A stretch of 12,876 nucleotides of DNA from Candidatus Nanoarchaeia archaeon (GCA_028717785.1 JAQUND010000040.1:1-12876), one strand, 5' to 3'. Shown: positions 5,698 through 11,523, numbered from the stretch's first letter. Numbers and translations are program-made. Notes: generated by a model not told the origin, from the letters alone.

Positions 5698-6102
5698 GTG
5701 AAATATGTTGTTCTAGTTGTTTGCTTGCTCGCTTTAAGTTTTCCTGCTTATTCACAGGTTAAAAAGAATGAAGAAAGACAGACTATAACTCTTTGCTGGT
5801 ATTCTCCATTTGATACAGCAGCATCATATCTAATTTATTACAACAGGTATAATGTTGACACAGCTTGGAAATACATTGGTACTACCAAAGAAAAAACTTT
5901 TGACGTCGCAAAACAAGGTTTTAAAGGCGATATTGCTTTTGGTGTAAGGGTAATTTATTACAATGATACTTCAGCAATACACACTTCATTAGATCCAACA
6001 GCATGTTCGACGGTAAATGCTACATGTGATACAAACTGTACTTCAGGTGCCTGGTATGTTTCCTGGCATGTTGCAAAGCTTAAAAAACTTGCTGTTAAAT
6101 AA
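5698..6102 (+). CDS. Secreted FN3-like single-domain protein
   Basis: A 134-residue exported protein starting with GTG at 5698, 4 bases after the strongest ribosome binding site of this cluster (AAAGGAGGG). A TTG at 5674 is in frame but lies before that site. The signal peptide KYVVLVVCLLALSFPAYS ends at residue 19 (AYS-Q). The mature part looks like a lone fibronectin type III-type domain: QTITLCWYSP, then YLIYYNRYNVDTAWKYIGTT (about 49-68), then FGVRVIYYNDTS. It ends with a cysteine-bearing tail (three Cys in about 10 residues) and a Lys-rich end. It is probably in the same transcript as the two preceding secreted genes, separated by 76 bases. Binding or adhesion is inferred from the fold only. 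Confidence 0.75.
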   Translation: MKYVVLVVCLLALSFPAYSQVKKNEERQTITLCWYSPFDTAASYLIYYNRYNVDTAWKYIGTTKEKTFDVAKQGFKGDIAFGVRVIYYNDTSAIHTSLDPTACSTVNATCDTNCTSGAWYVSWHVAKLKKLAVK

Positions 6103-6124
6103 AAAAGGGGAGCAAGTCTCCCCT
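6101..6124 (-). terminator. Rho-independent terminator of nuclease gene
   Basis: Perfect 7-bp stem AGGGGAG (6106-6112) and CTCCCCT (6118-6124) around a 5-base loop. Read on the minus strand it is followed by a run of six T (6106-6101), a classic intrinsic terminator. It begins within the TAG stop of the nuclease gene. On the plus strand no T run follows, so it mainly serves the minus strand. Confidence 0.85.
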
Positions 6125-6539
6125 ACCATTCTTCTTTAGTCCCGCCAAAGTAAGGTTTTGCAAGTCCCTTTTCAATAAGCATGGGCCCGAGTTCTTTTCC
6201 GTCGACAAATACTTTCGCTACAATTCTAAAGTACTTGTCTCTCAGCATATCTCTCAATTCTATTACTTTTGCTTCACGTAATTTAGCAACGGTGAACTGC
6301 TTTGCTTCCAATGCCTTTGCTTTAACAGCGCTATCCTTGTCTTTCAATTCAGGGCAATCAATACCATAGATCCTTATACCTATTCTTTCGCCTATGATCT
6401 TCGGGTAATCTGTTATGGTTCCTCTAAATGTATCACCATCATAAATGCTCGTCACCGTTATTTTTGCATTACCATAAGTCTTTGGACCTTCAGCAAAGAC
6501 ATAAAATGACAGGACAAAAATTAACAAGATTTTTCTCAT
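6123..6539 (-). CDS. Exported staphylococcal-nuclease-type (thermonuclease) enzyme
   Basis: A 138-residue nuclease of the SNase/TNase (OB-fold) family. Sec signal MRKILLIFVLSFYVFAEG (1-18) is followed by the catalytic core ITVTSIYDGDTF (27-38). Next comes GIRIYGIDCPE, with Arg56, Asp61 and Glu64 matching Arg35, Asp40 and Glu43 of Staphylococcus nuclease, and then KYFR, with Arg105 matching Arg87. The C-terminal MLIEKGLAKPY is also typical. All catalytic residues are present, so Ca-dependent cleavage of DNA/RNA to nucleotides in the periplasm or outside the cell is expected. The start at 6539 follows AAGGGG by about 6 bases; upstream in-frame starts lack a site. It is a single-gene unit with its own terminator, convergent with the secreted cluster. 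The family call is firm. Confidence 0.9.
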   Translation of the reverse strand: MRKILLIFVLSFYVFAEGPKTYGNAKITVTSIYDGDTFRGTITDYPKIIGERIGIRIYGIDCPELKDKDSAVKAKALEAKQFTVAKLREAKVIELRDMLRDKYFRIVAKVFVDGKELGPMLIEKGLAKPYFGGTKEEW

Positions 6540-6566
6540 AGTGTCCCCTTTATTATAAATAAAGAT

Positions 6567-6917
6567 ATGAACAACAAGTTTGAATTCGTTATCAATCAAA
6601 AAATAATTAAGACTGAAGATATAAAAAATGATTTTTTCAAAATCGAGACTGAAGACTTAAATTCTTTTTCCATGGATAGAGACATTCAAACTGTTAGATC
6701 AGTAAGTGGTCTTGCAATCGATATGCTTCCAGGGCCTCTAACCTATACATTTACTTTAATACTTTCTCCCAAAAAATTCCCAAATCTTTTAGAACGACTC
6801 ACAAAGAATCAAGGTGTTCTATATCAAGACAAATTATTTTGGGTCACTCAATGGAATTACGAGCACAACACAAACGATCTAGAGTACAAAATAGTGTTAG
6901 AATGTATCGCCAGATGA
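6567..6917 (+). CDS. Unknown protein (116 aa), possibly structural
   Basis: A 116-residue soluble protein of strand-rich character. It opens MNNKFEFVINQKIIKTED and includes SVSGLAIDMLPGPLTYTFTL (46-65) and FWVTQWNYEHNTNDLEYKIV (91-110). The long alternating strands and the final edge strand with ECIAR are the sort of pattern seen in small phage tail or baseplate domains, but no specific family is recognisable. The ribosome binding site is poor (only AAAG close to the ATG), unlike most neighbours. It diverges from the nuclease gene with 27 bases between start codons. It overlaps the convergent 112-residue gene by 21 bases. Coding status is likely from composition; function is unknown. Confidence 0.65.
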   Translation: MNNKFEFVINQKIIKTEDIKNDFFKIETEDLNSFSMDRDIQTVRSVSGLAIDMLPGPLTYTFTLILSPKKFPNLLERLTKNQGVLYQDKLFWVTQWNYEHNTNDLEYKIVLECIAR

Positions 6918-7235
6918 ATCTTCTTGTGTTTTCATCTTCATGATACCAATTTGCGCTATTAAGAACAATATACATTCTTCGAGAACAACTTCACTGTCTC
7001 TCTGCGTATCCAAAGGAATTGTAGCTGTTATAGGTACTTCATTGGAAGTAATAAACACACTTATCTCAAAAGCAGGTTCAGATAGCAAGCCTAATGAATC
7101 CGAAGTGCAGTCTTTATGATATTCAAGCATATTAAGAGATACCGAAGCATGCTCTCCCGTCTGCTCTAAAATAGTATCCTGTATTTCATGCATTGTATCG
7201 AAAACTGTAGACAGAAAATTGCTCGAAACGTTCAT
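6897..7235 (-). CDS. Unknown acidic protein (112 aa)
   Basis: A 112-residue acidic protein. It has a helical start (FLSTVFDTMHEIQDTILEQ, 7-25), a middle with strands (AFEISVFITSNEVPITATIP, about 55-74) and a second helix (VVLEECILFLIAQIGIMKM, about 83-101). The ATG at 7235 has GAGGAGGAA directly upstream, one of the best ribosome binding sites here, so high translation is expected. The gene overlaps the 3' end of the convergent 116-residue gene by 21 bases. The hydrophobic late helix could be a weak membrane segment or a dimerisation face. No family is recognised. Confidence 0.7.
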   Translation of the reverse strand: MNVSSNFLSTVFDTMHEIQDTILEQTGEHASVSLNMLEYHKDCTSDSLGLLSEPAFEISVFITSNEVPITATIPLDTQRDSEVVLEECILFLIAQIGIMKMKTQEDSSGDTF

Positions 7236-7275
7236 ATTTCCTCCTCTTTTGTTTTATATATCGCTCAAATGCGAA

Positions 7276-7297
7276 TAGGGAGCCAAAAGACTCCCTA
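7276..7297 (-). terminator. Possible terminator hairpin after TIM-barrel gene
   Basis: A perfect 7-bp stem TAGGGAG (7276-7282)/CTCCCTA (7291-7297) with an 8-base loop lies 19 bases past the stop of the gene ending at 7317. On the minus strand the following bases (ATTCGCATTTG) lack a proper T run, so termination may be weak or Rho-assisted. A second small hairpin (TCGC/GCGA, 7261-7274) follows at once. Confidence 0.45.
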
Positions 7298-7316
7298 AAT
7301 AATTACAAAAAACGAA

Positions 7317-8264
7317 TCACCAAGAAGTAATGGAACTTGTTTGAGCGCCTGTAGAGAAATCGAGAGAAACCTTTGCATGGTCTCCAAAACGAACTAAAAT
7401 ATCAGTATCAGCTAGATTTTGTACAACAGTAATTGATGTTGTTCTGCCAATATGTTTAGTTCCAGGTTTATTCCAGAATTTTACAGCAGCTGAACTTGCA
7501 CCATAATTAGTATCTGATGTTCCTTCAAAATCAACGCCAAAAGTTACAGCTGAATGATACGCAAAGTTACTAAGTGTTTGTCCTGACGCATTGCCATTAT
7601 CAATTACACCAACAGTAGCTAATTTGATTCCATACGTAATGTTGTGTGATACTGCTTTATTTCCTCTAGCAAGTACATCAGCCTGTGTTGCATATCCGTT
7701 GTTCTCAGAATAAGCACCAGTATTTACTGCAAAACTTTCAAGTAAATAAATATCACGTGAGTCAAGTAGAGCTACATGTAGATCAGGATTGAATATAGAA
7801 TTCGGGTATGAAGCATCATTAGTTGTTCCGATAATATGATCCATGTTCCATGCATTTACAAAACATTTTTTTGCATAAGTTTTTGAACGAACATGTTGAA
7901 CACAGGCGTTTTGTTCGTCTCTTGTAGTACCGTAATCGTAACCTGCTTCATCAATAAAGATACCATTGACTTGTAATGTATCCCATTGATTGACTTTCGT
8001 TTGAAAATCAGCAATGTCTTGATTAGCTGATACATACCCATAGATTTCCATGTCAGGCTTGATTGCTTTTAGCCTTGCAATAATTATTTGAGTATTGGCA
8101 TAATCGGGATGTGATGAATCCTGAATGCCGTCACCAAAGACGCAAATGTCATATTTTGCCATGTCCATGGCAACATTTTCATTGTTCCAGCCGTTTGTAG
8201 CACTGTTGAATGAATTTAGATAGCCGTAATAGAACAATACGTTTTGAGGACGTGCACTAGCCAT
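7317..8264 (-). CDS. TIM-barrel hydrolase-like protein (GH114/TM1410-like)
   Basis: A 315-residue protein with an N-terminal (beta/alpha)8-like domain of the TM1410/GH114-like superfamily. NVLFYYGYLNSFN (8-20), YDICVFGD (38-45), DMEIYGYVSA (71-80), VNGIFIDEAGYDYG (99-112) and KCFVNAWN (133-140) look like successive barrel strands. The acidic pair Asp105/Glu106 sits at the usual catalytic strand end. A smaller beta-rich tail (about 270-315) has Ser/Thr-rich strands ending ITSW. Related enzymes cleave alpha-1,4-polygalactosamine or similar glycans. There is no signal peptide, so a virion (tail or fibre) location or release at lysis is likely. AAAGGGGG precedes the ATG. It follows the receiver gene by 46 bases in the same direction. 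Fold assignment is moderate; substrate is unknown. Confidence 0.65.
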   Translation of the reverse strand: MASARPQNVLFYYGYLNSFNSATNGWNNENVAMDMAKYDICVFGDGIQDSSHPDYANTQIIIARLKAIKPDMEIYGYVSANQDIADFQTKVNQWDTLQVNGIFIDEAGYDYGTTRDEQNACVQHVRSKTYAKKCFVNAWNMDHIIGTTNDASYPNSIFNPDLHVALLDSRDIYLLESFAVNTGAYSENNGYATQADVLARGNKAVSHNITYGIKLATVGVIDNGNASGQTLSNFAYHSAVTFGVDFEGTSDTNYGASSAAVKFWNKPGTKHIGRTTSITVVQNLADTDILVRFGDHAKVSLDFSTGAQTSSITSW

Positions 8265-8310
8265 AGTAACCCCCTTTTATAACTAGTGTTTATAATAACA
8301 AGTCAAAAAA

Positions 8311-8676
8311 TCAGACGTGTTCGAGAACGCCTTCAACTACTTGAACAAAACCTTCATAGGTAAAGGGTTTGTTCAAGATAGGAATGTCGGGATACAGTTC
8401 CGATAAGGGTTCTTCGCAATATGCAGTCACGAACACCGCTTTGATATTGGGATGGATAGCACGAATTTTTTCATATACATCAGAACCCGACATATGAGAC
8501 TGCAAGTTCATGTCTGTTATCAGTATGTCGATATTGTTGGTTTTTGCAAGTTCGATTGCGTCATCAGGTGTGCTTGCACATAGCACATTCAACCCGCCAT
8601 TGTAGTCTGAAAGAAAATCGACCATCAGGTCTTTGACCTCATCTTGGTCGTCGACAACAAGAATTGTAAATGGCAT
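8311..8676 (-). CDS. Stand-alone response regulator receiver protein
   Basis: A 121-residue CheY-like receiver domain with no output domain. All signature positions are present: acidic pair Asp9-Asp10 (LVVDDQDE), phospho-acceptor Asp55 (ILITDMN), Thr84 (VFVTAY) and Lys103-Pro104 (ILNKPF). It should accept phosphate from a histidine kinase and signal through protein contacts. GGGAGG lies about 8 bases before the ATG at 8676, so the start is secure. It lies 23 bases downstream of a degenerate receiver and is co-directional with it. No kinase is in the window, so a host or distant phage kinase would supply phosphate, or it could act as a phosphate sink on a host pathway. The family call is firm; the role is inferred. 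Confidence 0.93.
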   Translation of the reverse strand: MPFTILVVDDQDEVKDLMVDFLSDYNGGLNVLCASTPDDAIELAKTNNIDILITDMNLQSHMSGSDVYEKIRAIHPNIKAVFVTAYCEEPLSELYPDIPILNKPFTYEGFVQVVEGVLEHV

Positions 8677-8699
8677 ATTTGCCTCCCATCAAAATGAGT

Positions 8700-9059
8700 T
8701 TAAAAAACTTTAGCAATTTCGTCGATAATTTTGAGCGAAGAGAAAACTTTAGCTCCGCTTAATTCAAGAAATTTGATCTCTACATCATCAGTAGACAATG
8801 TCCATATAAGAACATATAGAGTAGGTGCTATGATTCGGGCGCTGACACAGAAATTTAGTATAAGCGTATATTTCGATGGGTCAGCATTTACCAGAACACA
8901 GTTGATTTCGTTTTTTAAAAAACATTCCATTGCATGTTCGAAATCAGCAACGACAACCGAGTGTCCTTTTGCTTCCAAAAGGTTTGTTGTGATCTCGATA
9001 ACTTCTTTACAGTCATCGGTGTTGTTAGATATATCGCACCCTATTTTGTAACTACCAAT
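8700..9059 (-). CDS. Degenerate receiver-domain protein, start unclear
   Basis: The frame is open from 9068 down to the stop at 8700 and covers a whole receiver-like domain. It runs from a first strand YKIGCDISNN, through LLEAKGHSVVVADFEHAMEC (helix 1, strand 2) and NEINCVLVNADP (strand 3), to LYVLIWTLS (strand 4), GAKVFSSLKI (strand 5) and a final helix. The acidic pair is reduced, the phospho-acceptor position aligns with Asn in LVNAD, and the conserved Lys is lost in FSSLKI; only the Thr after strand 4 remains. It is therefore a pseudo-receiver, probably not phosphorylated. No ATG or GTG precedes the domain. The first usable codon is TTG at 8978, which would delete strand 1 and most of helix 1. 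An ATT at 9059 sits exactly at the domain start but has no ribosome binding site. It is either a non-AUG gene or a 5'-damaged one. Confidence 0.55.
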   Translation of the reverse strand: MGSYKIGCDISNNTDDCKEVIEITTNLLEAKGHSVVVADFEHAMECFLKNEINCVLVNADPSKYTLILNFCVSARIIAPTLYVLIWTLSTDDVEIKFLELSGAKVFSSLKIIDEIAKVF

Positions 9060-9077
9060 TTGTTTGAATCAGACGAG

Positions 9078-9110
9078 ATAGGCTAGAACCTTATGAAAGT
9101 CCTAGCCTAT
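9078..9110. repeat. Inverted repeat between rpsU and pseudo-receiver
   Basis: Perfect 9-bp arms ATAGGCTAG (9078-9086) and CTAGCCTAT (9102-9110) enclose a 15-base loop. The right arm is also the first 9 bases of the adjacent 31-bp tandem repeat, so the left arm can pair equally with the second copy at 9133-9141. No T run follows on the minus strand, so this is not a standard terminator of the rpsU transcript. Confidence 0.8.
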
Positions 9111-9163
9111 ATAGTTTTATGTTGGAAAACGTCTAGCCTATATAGTTTTATGTTGGAAAACGT
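9102..9163. repeat. Two perfect 31-bp tandem repeats after rpsU
   Basis: The unit from CTAGCCTATATAG to GGAAAACGT is repeated without mismatch at 9102-9132 and 9133-9163. A third copy begins with CTAG at 9164-9167, which contains the rpsU stop codon. Each unit holds a small stem (GTTTT/AAAAC, 7-base loop). The array lies in the 3' untranslated region of rpsU or the leader of the pseudo-receiver gene. Confidence 0.9.
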
Positions 9164-9379
9164 CTAGTATCTTCGTCTTCTAGGCTCGCGTTGCTCACGT
9201 TCTTCACGCAATTTGCGCCGTTTCGCAATATTCATTTTTCTTTTACGAGTTTCGCTTGGTTTCTCGTAATGTCTGTATGATTTCAGTTCTGATAGAACAC
9301 CTGCACGTTCACATGTTTTTATAAATCTCCGTAATGCTTTTTCAAAAATTTCTGTTTCACGTATGTAGATTCCATTCAT
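9164..9379 (-). CDS. rpsU: Ribosomal protein bS21 (phage-type)
   Basis: A 71-residue protein that matches bacterial bS21 along its whole length. It has the opening IYIRETEIFEKALRRF (4-19), the central FIKTCERAGVLSELKSYRHY (19-38) with the family's C-x-x-AG-L signature, YEKPSETRKRK (38-48), and a long Arg/Lys helix ending RRRRY. In bacteria bS21 sits on the 30S platform next to the 3' end of 16S rRNA and aids initiation on mRNA leaders. Phage copies, common in huge phages, are thought to replace the host protein and favour phage transcripts. TAGGAA lies about 7 bases before the ATG at 9379. It starts 19 bases after the GH5 gene and ends at the edge of the 31-bp repeat array. Identification is firm; effect on host ribosomes is inference from the family. 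Confidence 0.95.
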   Translation of the reverse strand: MNGIYIRETEIFEKALRRFIKTCERAGVLSELKSYRHYEKPSETRKRKMNIAKRRKLREEREQREPRRRRY

Positions 9380-9398
9380 GTATCTGTTCCTAAACTTT

Positions 9399-10760
9399 CT
9401 ATTGTTTAAGTGAAAATTTTATTTCAACACGCATCTTCTTTGTCTGTTCAAATCTTACAATATTTTCTTTTATAACATACTTCAAATCAGTTTTAATTTC
9501 GTATTTGTATTTTGCTGGTACAAAAATTTCTGTTGTGCCCGAAACAGTAGCATCATAATCGCATTCAAAACAAAAAGTGTTATTCTTAATATACCATTTA
9601 GGATTAGAACCTGCAATTCTTTGTGGGTATATTCTTACAAGCTCTTCAAGATATTCTCTTTCATTACCATTATTATCGATCAAACCTTGCCCGCTATAAA
9701 CCTCTTTATCATAACAATACCATAACCAGTTGATTTTATGTTTGTCTGCTGCTTCAACCATATCTCTTACAAATGACATATAGTCTTTAACTGTAGTAGA
9801 AATTCCTATTTCTCCAATCAATGCTGGGCTGTTCAGTTTTCTTGCTTCTACAGTTTTAGATCTGAATGCTGTTTTTGCAAGTAATCTGTTGAACCAGTTA
9901 TAATTACCTTTATTGTGACAGAAAGGAGGATAATAATGTGGCATGTGAACATTTCTGGTTCCAAACAATTTCGAATCTAAATTTGTAGGAGTACCTGTGC
10001 TTGTTAATATCCAAGATTCAAAAAACAATGTTTTAGAGAAATCTTTAACAGAAGACGTAATTTTCATTTTTGAATACAAGTCGTTCAAATACTTTTTTTC
10101 AAATCTCCAAATGAACGGGAAATTCGGGAAAGGTTCGTTTAGAACGTCAATTCCTATCACATTCTTACAGTCTTTTAAAGAATATTGTACGAAATTTACA
10201 AGTTCAACATATTTGTTTTTCAGTTCATCATTTTTCCAGAAATATTTATAACAGTCCATGACTGCAGGAGTAAAGTAATTTTTCCACCATGGGGTTGCTG
10301 GTTTGAATGGATGTTTTTCTGGAGGTAGAGCCCATTCAGGAAAACCATTCCCAGTGAATTTTCTGCTATAAAGATCTTGATGCAGATCGACAATTACATC
10401 GATTCCAAGTTTTTCAAGGATTGAAATATGTTCTTTGACTTTATTAAGGTATTCTGTATTGTATTTGTTTTTTTCAGGTTCAATAGCTTCCCAGAAAACA
10501 AGAAAACGAACAAGATTAAATCCCCAATTTTTGAGCCGAGCATAATCTTGTTCCGTATGCCATGGTAGAAAGTCTGGTAAAGCTGTTTTTGCATAGTTGC
10601 AAATATTGACACCCCTATAAATTTTTATCCTATTATAAGAGTCTCTAAAATATGTTTCTTTTTTGAAATTGGGTAGACCTAAAAAACGCCAGACATAAAG
10701 TAGCAATTGAAAAAGGATAGGAGCAGCTAGTACAGCAACAACTAAAAAAACATAGTTCAT
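9399..10760 (-). CDS. Membrane-anchored GH5 endoglycoceramidase-like hydrolase
   Basis: A 453-residue protein. An N-terminal membrane segment YVFLVVAVLAAPILFQLLLYV (3-23) is followed by a GH5 TIM barrel. Barrel motifs are YRGVNICNYAK (48-58), LPWHTEQDYARLKNWGFNLV (65-84), FLVFWEAIEP (86-95), VIVDLHQDLYSRKF (122-135), VIGIDVLNEPFP (201-212) with acid/base Glu209, HMPHYYPP (272-279) and ALIGEIGIS (313-321) with nucleophile Glu317. The spacing and the WHTEQDY/HQDLYSRKF motifs match the endoglycoceramidase-like GH5 branch, which releases the glycan from glycosphingolipids. A C-terminal beta domain (about 385-453) also fits that family. No signal peptidase site is evident, so it is probably membrane-tethered. 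AAAGGA lies 7 bases before the ATG, inside an inverted repeat. The family is firm; glycolipid specificity is inferred. Confidence 0.88.
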   Translation of the reverse strand: MNYVFLVVAVLAAPILFQLLLYVWRFLGLPNFKKETYFRDSYNRIKIYRGVNICNYAKTALPDFLPWHTEQDYARLKNWGFNLVRFLVFWEAIEPEKNKYNTEYLNKVKEHISILEKLGIDVIVDLHQDLYSRKFTGNGFPEWALPPEKHPFKPATPWWKNYFTPAVMDCYKYFWKNDELKNKYVELVNFVQYSLKDCKNVIGIDVLNEPFPNFPFIWRFEKKYLNDLYSKMKITSSVKDFSKTLFFESWILTSTGTPTNLDSKLFGTRNVHMPHYYPPFCHNKGNYNWFNRLLAKTAFRSKTVEARKLNSPALIGEIGISTTVKDYMSFVRDMVEAADKHKINWLWYCYDKEVYSGQGLIDNNGNEREYLEELVRIYPQRIAGSNPKWYIKNNTFCFECDYDATVSGTTEIFVPAKYKYEIKTDLKYVIKENIVRFEQTKKMRVEIKFSLKQ

Positions 10761-10790
10761 AGAAACATCCTTTTCTGAGGTTCTATGAAC
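10755..10790 (-). promoter_or_regulatory. Hairpin enclosing start codon of GH5 gene
   Basis: Perfect 10-bp arms (minus strand GTTCATAGAA and TTCTATGAAC) enclose a 16-base loop. The GH5 start codon lies inside the downstream arm and its ribosome binding site (AAAAGGA) in the loop. In RNA this would lock the AUG in a stem. In DNA it could be an operator. Either way it is well placed to control this gene. Confidence 0.6.
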
Positions 10791-10814
10791 TAATTTGATA
10801 ATAAGATTAGAAAA

Positions 10815-11090
10815 TCAGGTTTTTCGAGTTTCCAATTTTGAATTTTTCATTCTTGTAAAGGGCAGGTATATAAAACGACAAAAAAGAATAGGCAGAATCC
10901 AGACTAATAAGAGTGTAGGTATAAAATTCATCATAGCGACACGAGCTGCAAGTAAGAAAAATGATGACATGGTAACACAAAACATATAGTCACCTATTGA
11001 AAAATCAAGCTTATTTCTTGTAGTAAACCCTAAAAACATATAGACTGCAAAGAAACCTGTGAAATAGACAAAAAACTCTAATAACATCAT
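10815..11090 (-). CDS. Small multi-pass membrane protein (91 aa)
   Basis: A 91-residue protein that is mostly membrane. Hydrophobic segments lie at LLEFFVYFTGFFAVYMFLGF (about 3-22), YMFCVTMSSFFLLAARVAMM (35-54) and FIPTLLLVWILPILFCRFIY (56-75), with a basic tail after them. The start at 11090 is chosen because the ATG lies one base after the TAG of the preceding gene and AAGGA lies 10 bases upstream. Earlier in-frame ATGs would overlap that gene by up to 80 bases. It is the last of five coupled genes beginning with the nicotinate phosphoribosyltransferase. It ends just before the GH5 control hairpin. Candidate roles include holin-like pore or transporter subunit; the sequence shows only topology. 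Confidence 0.65.
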   Translation of the reverse strand: MMLLEFFVYFTGFFAVYMFLGFTTRNKLDFSIGDYMFCVTMSSFFLLAARVAMMNFIPTLLLVWILPILFCRFIYLPFTRMKNSKLETRKT

Positions 11091-11091
11091 A

Positions 11092-11523
11092 CTACACATC
11101 CTTGTCAAACATTTGAAGAGTTGTTGTGTCCGCATTCCATCCAGATCTAACAAATTTGCAAATATCTTCAACCATCTTAGGATCGACAGGATAAAGTTCT
11201 GTTGCGAATTCGAATGTTTTATCTTTAGCAGAAAATGGTAAAAGTTTCACTTCACAATTTTGTTGATCGATTGTAATGAAAAAAATTCCTGTCTTCTCAT
11301 TTATAGCTGAAACTTGTATAATCAAAATTGTTTCTGAATTTGTAAGTTTTGCTCGGACACCTGATTTAAACCAAGAAAAAGTTGATAAAAAAGGAGTGTC
11401 ATATTGTAACATAAGAGGATCTAGAGCGACATCTTTCAAAAAGAAATTTGCAACAGGGCACAAATAATTATACTGGGTTAGCATGAACTTTGCACCACGT
11501 ATGTATAATTCCATATCAATCAT
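11092..11523 (-). CDS. Unknown protein (143 aa) in coupled operon
   Basis: A 143-residue soluble protein with mixed alpha/beta pattern: helix MIDMELYIRGAKFMLTQYNY (1-20), strands RAKLTN, ILIIQVSAIN and GIFFITIDQQ (about 57-88), and a C-terminal helix MVEDICKFVRSG (116-127). Its ATG overlaps the TGA of the zinc-ribbon gene (ATGA at 11523-11520), and its own TAG is one base from the next ATG, so both junctions favour re-initiation. The Cys residues are scattered and form no metal site. No family is recognised. Its place between a zinc-ribbon protein and a membrane protein gives no functional clue beyond co-expression. Confidence 0.75.
   Translation of the reverse strand: MIDMELYIRGAKFMLTQYNYLCPVANFFLKDVALDPLMLQYDTPFLSTFSWFKSGVRAKLTNSETILIIQVSAINEKTGIFFITIDQQNCEVKLLPFSAKDKTFEFATELYPVDPKMVEDICKFVRSGWNADTTTLQMFDKDV

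Noticed and set aside
6552..6557. Perfect TATAAT on the minus strand as nuclease promoter
   Set aside because: It lies 12 bases from the start codon and overlaps the ribosome binding site, leaving no room for a normal leader; no -35 box at suitable distance.
7856..8041. Minus-strand 61-codon frame within the TIM-barrel gene
   Set aside because: Same-strand shadow in another frame, without a ribosome binding site.
8731..9051. Plus-strand frame opposite the pseudo-receiver
   Set aside because: Antisense shadow: the minus strand gives a recognisable receiver-like domain, while the plus-strand product resembles nothing and has no ribosome binding site.
9061..9110. tRNA or terminator behind rpsU
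   Set aside because: The stem-loop has only one 9-bp arm pair and no cloverleaf or CCA-type features, and no T run follows on the minus strand.
9102..9167. CRISPR-like short repeats
   Set aside because: The two 31-bp copies are directly adjacent with no spacers, and no cas gene is near; this is a simple tandem duplication.
9997..10612. Frames inside the GH5 gene on both strands
   Set aside because: The GH5 frame covers the region with clear catalytic motifs; the others are shadows with low-complexity Phe/Ser or Lys/Ile content.
11091..11171. Longer form of the small membrane protein starting at 11171
   Set aside because: It would overlap the preceding gene by 80 bases; the ATG at 11090 has AAGGA upstream and sits one base after the preceding stop.
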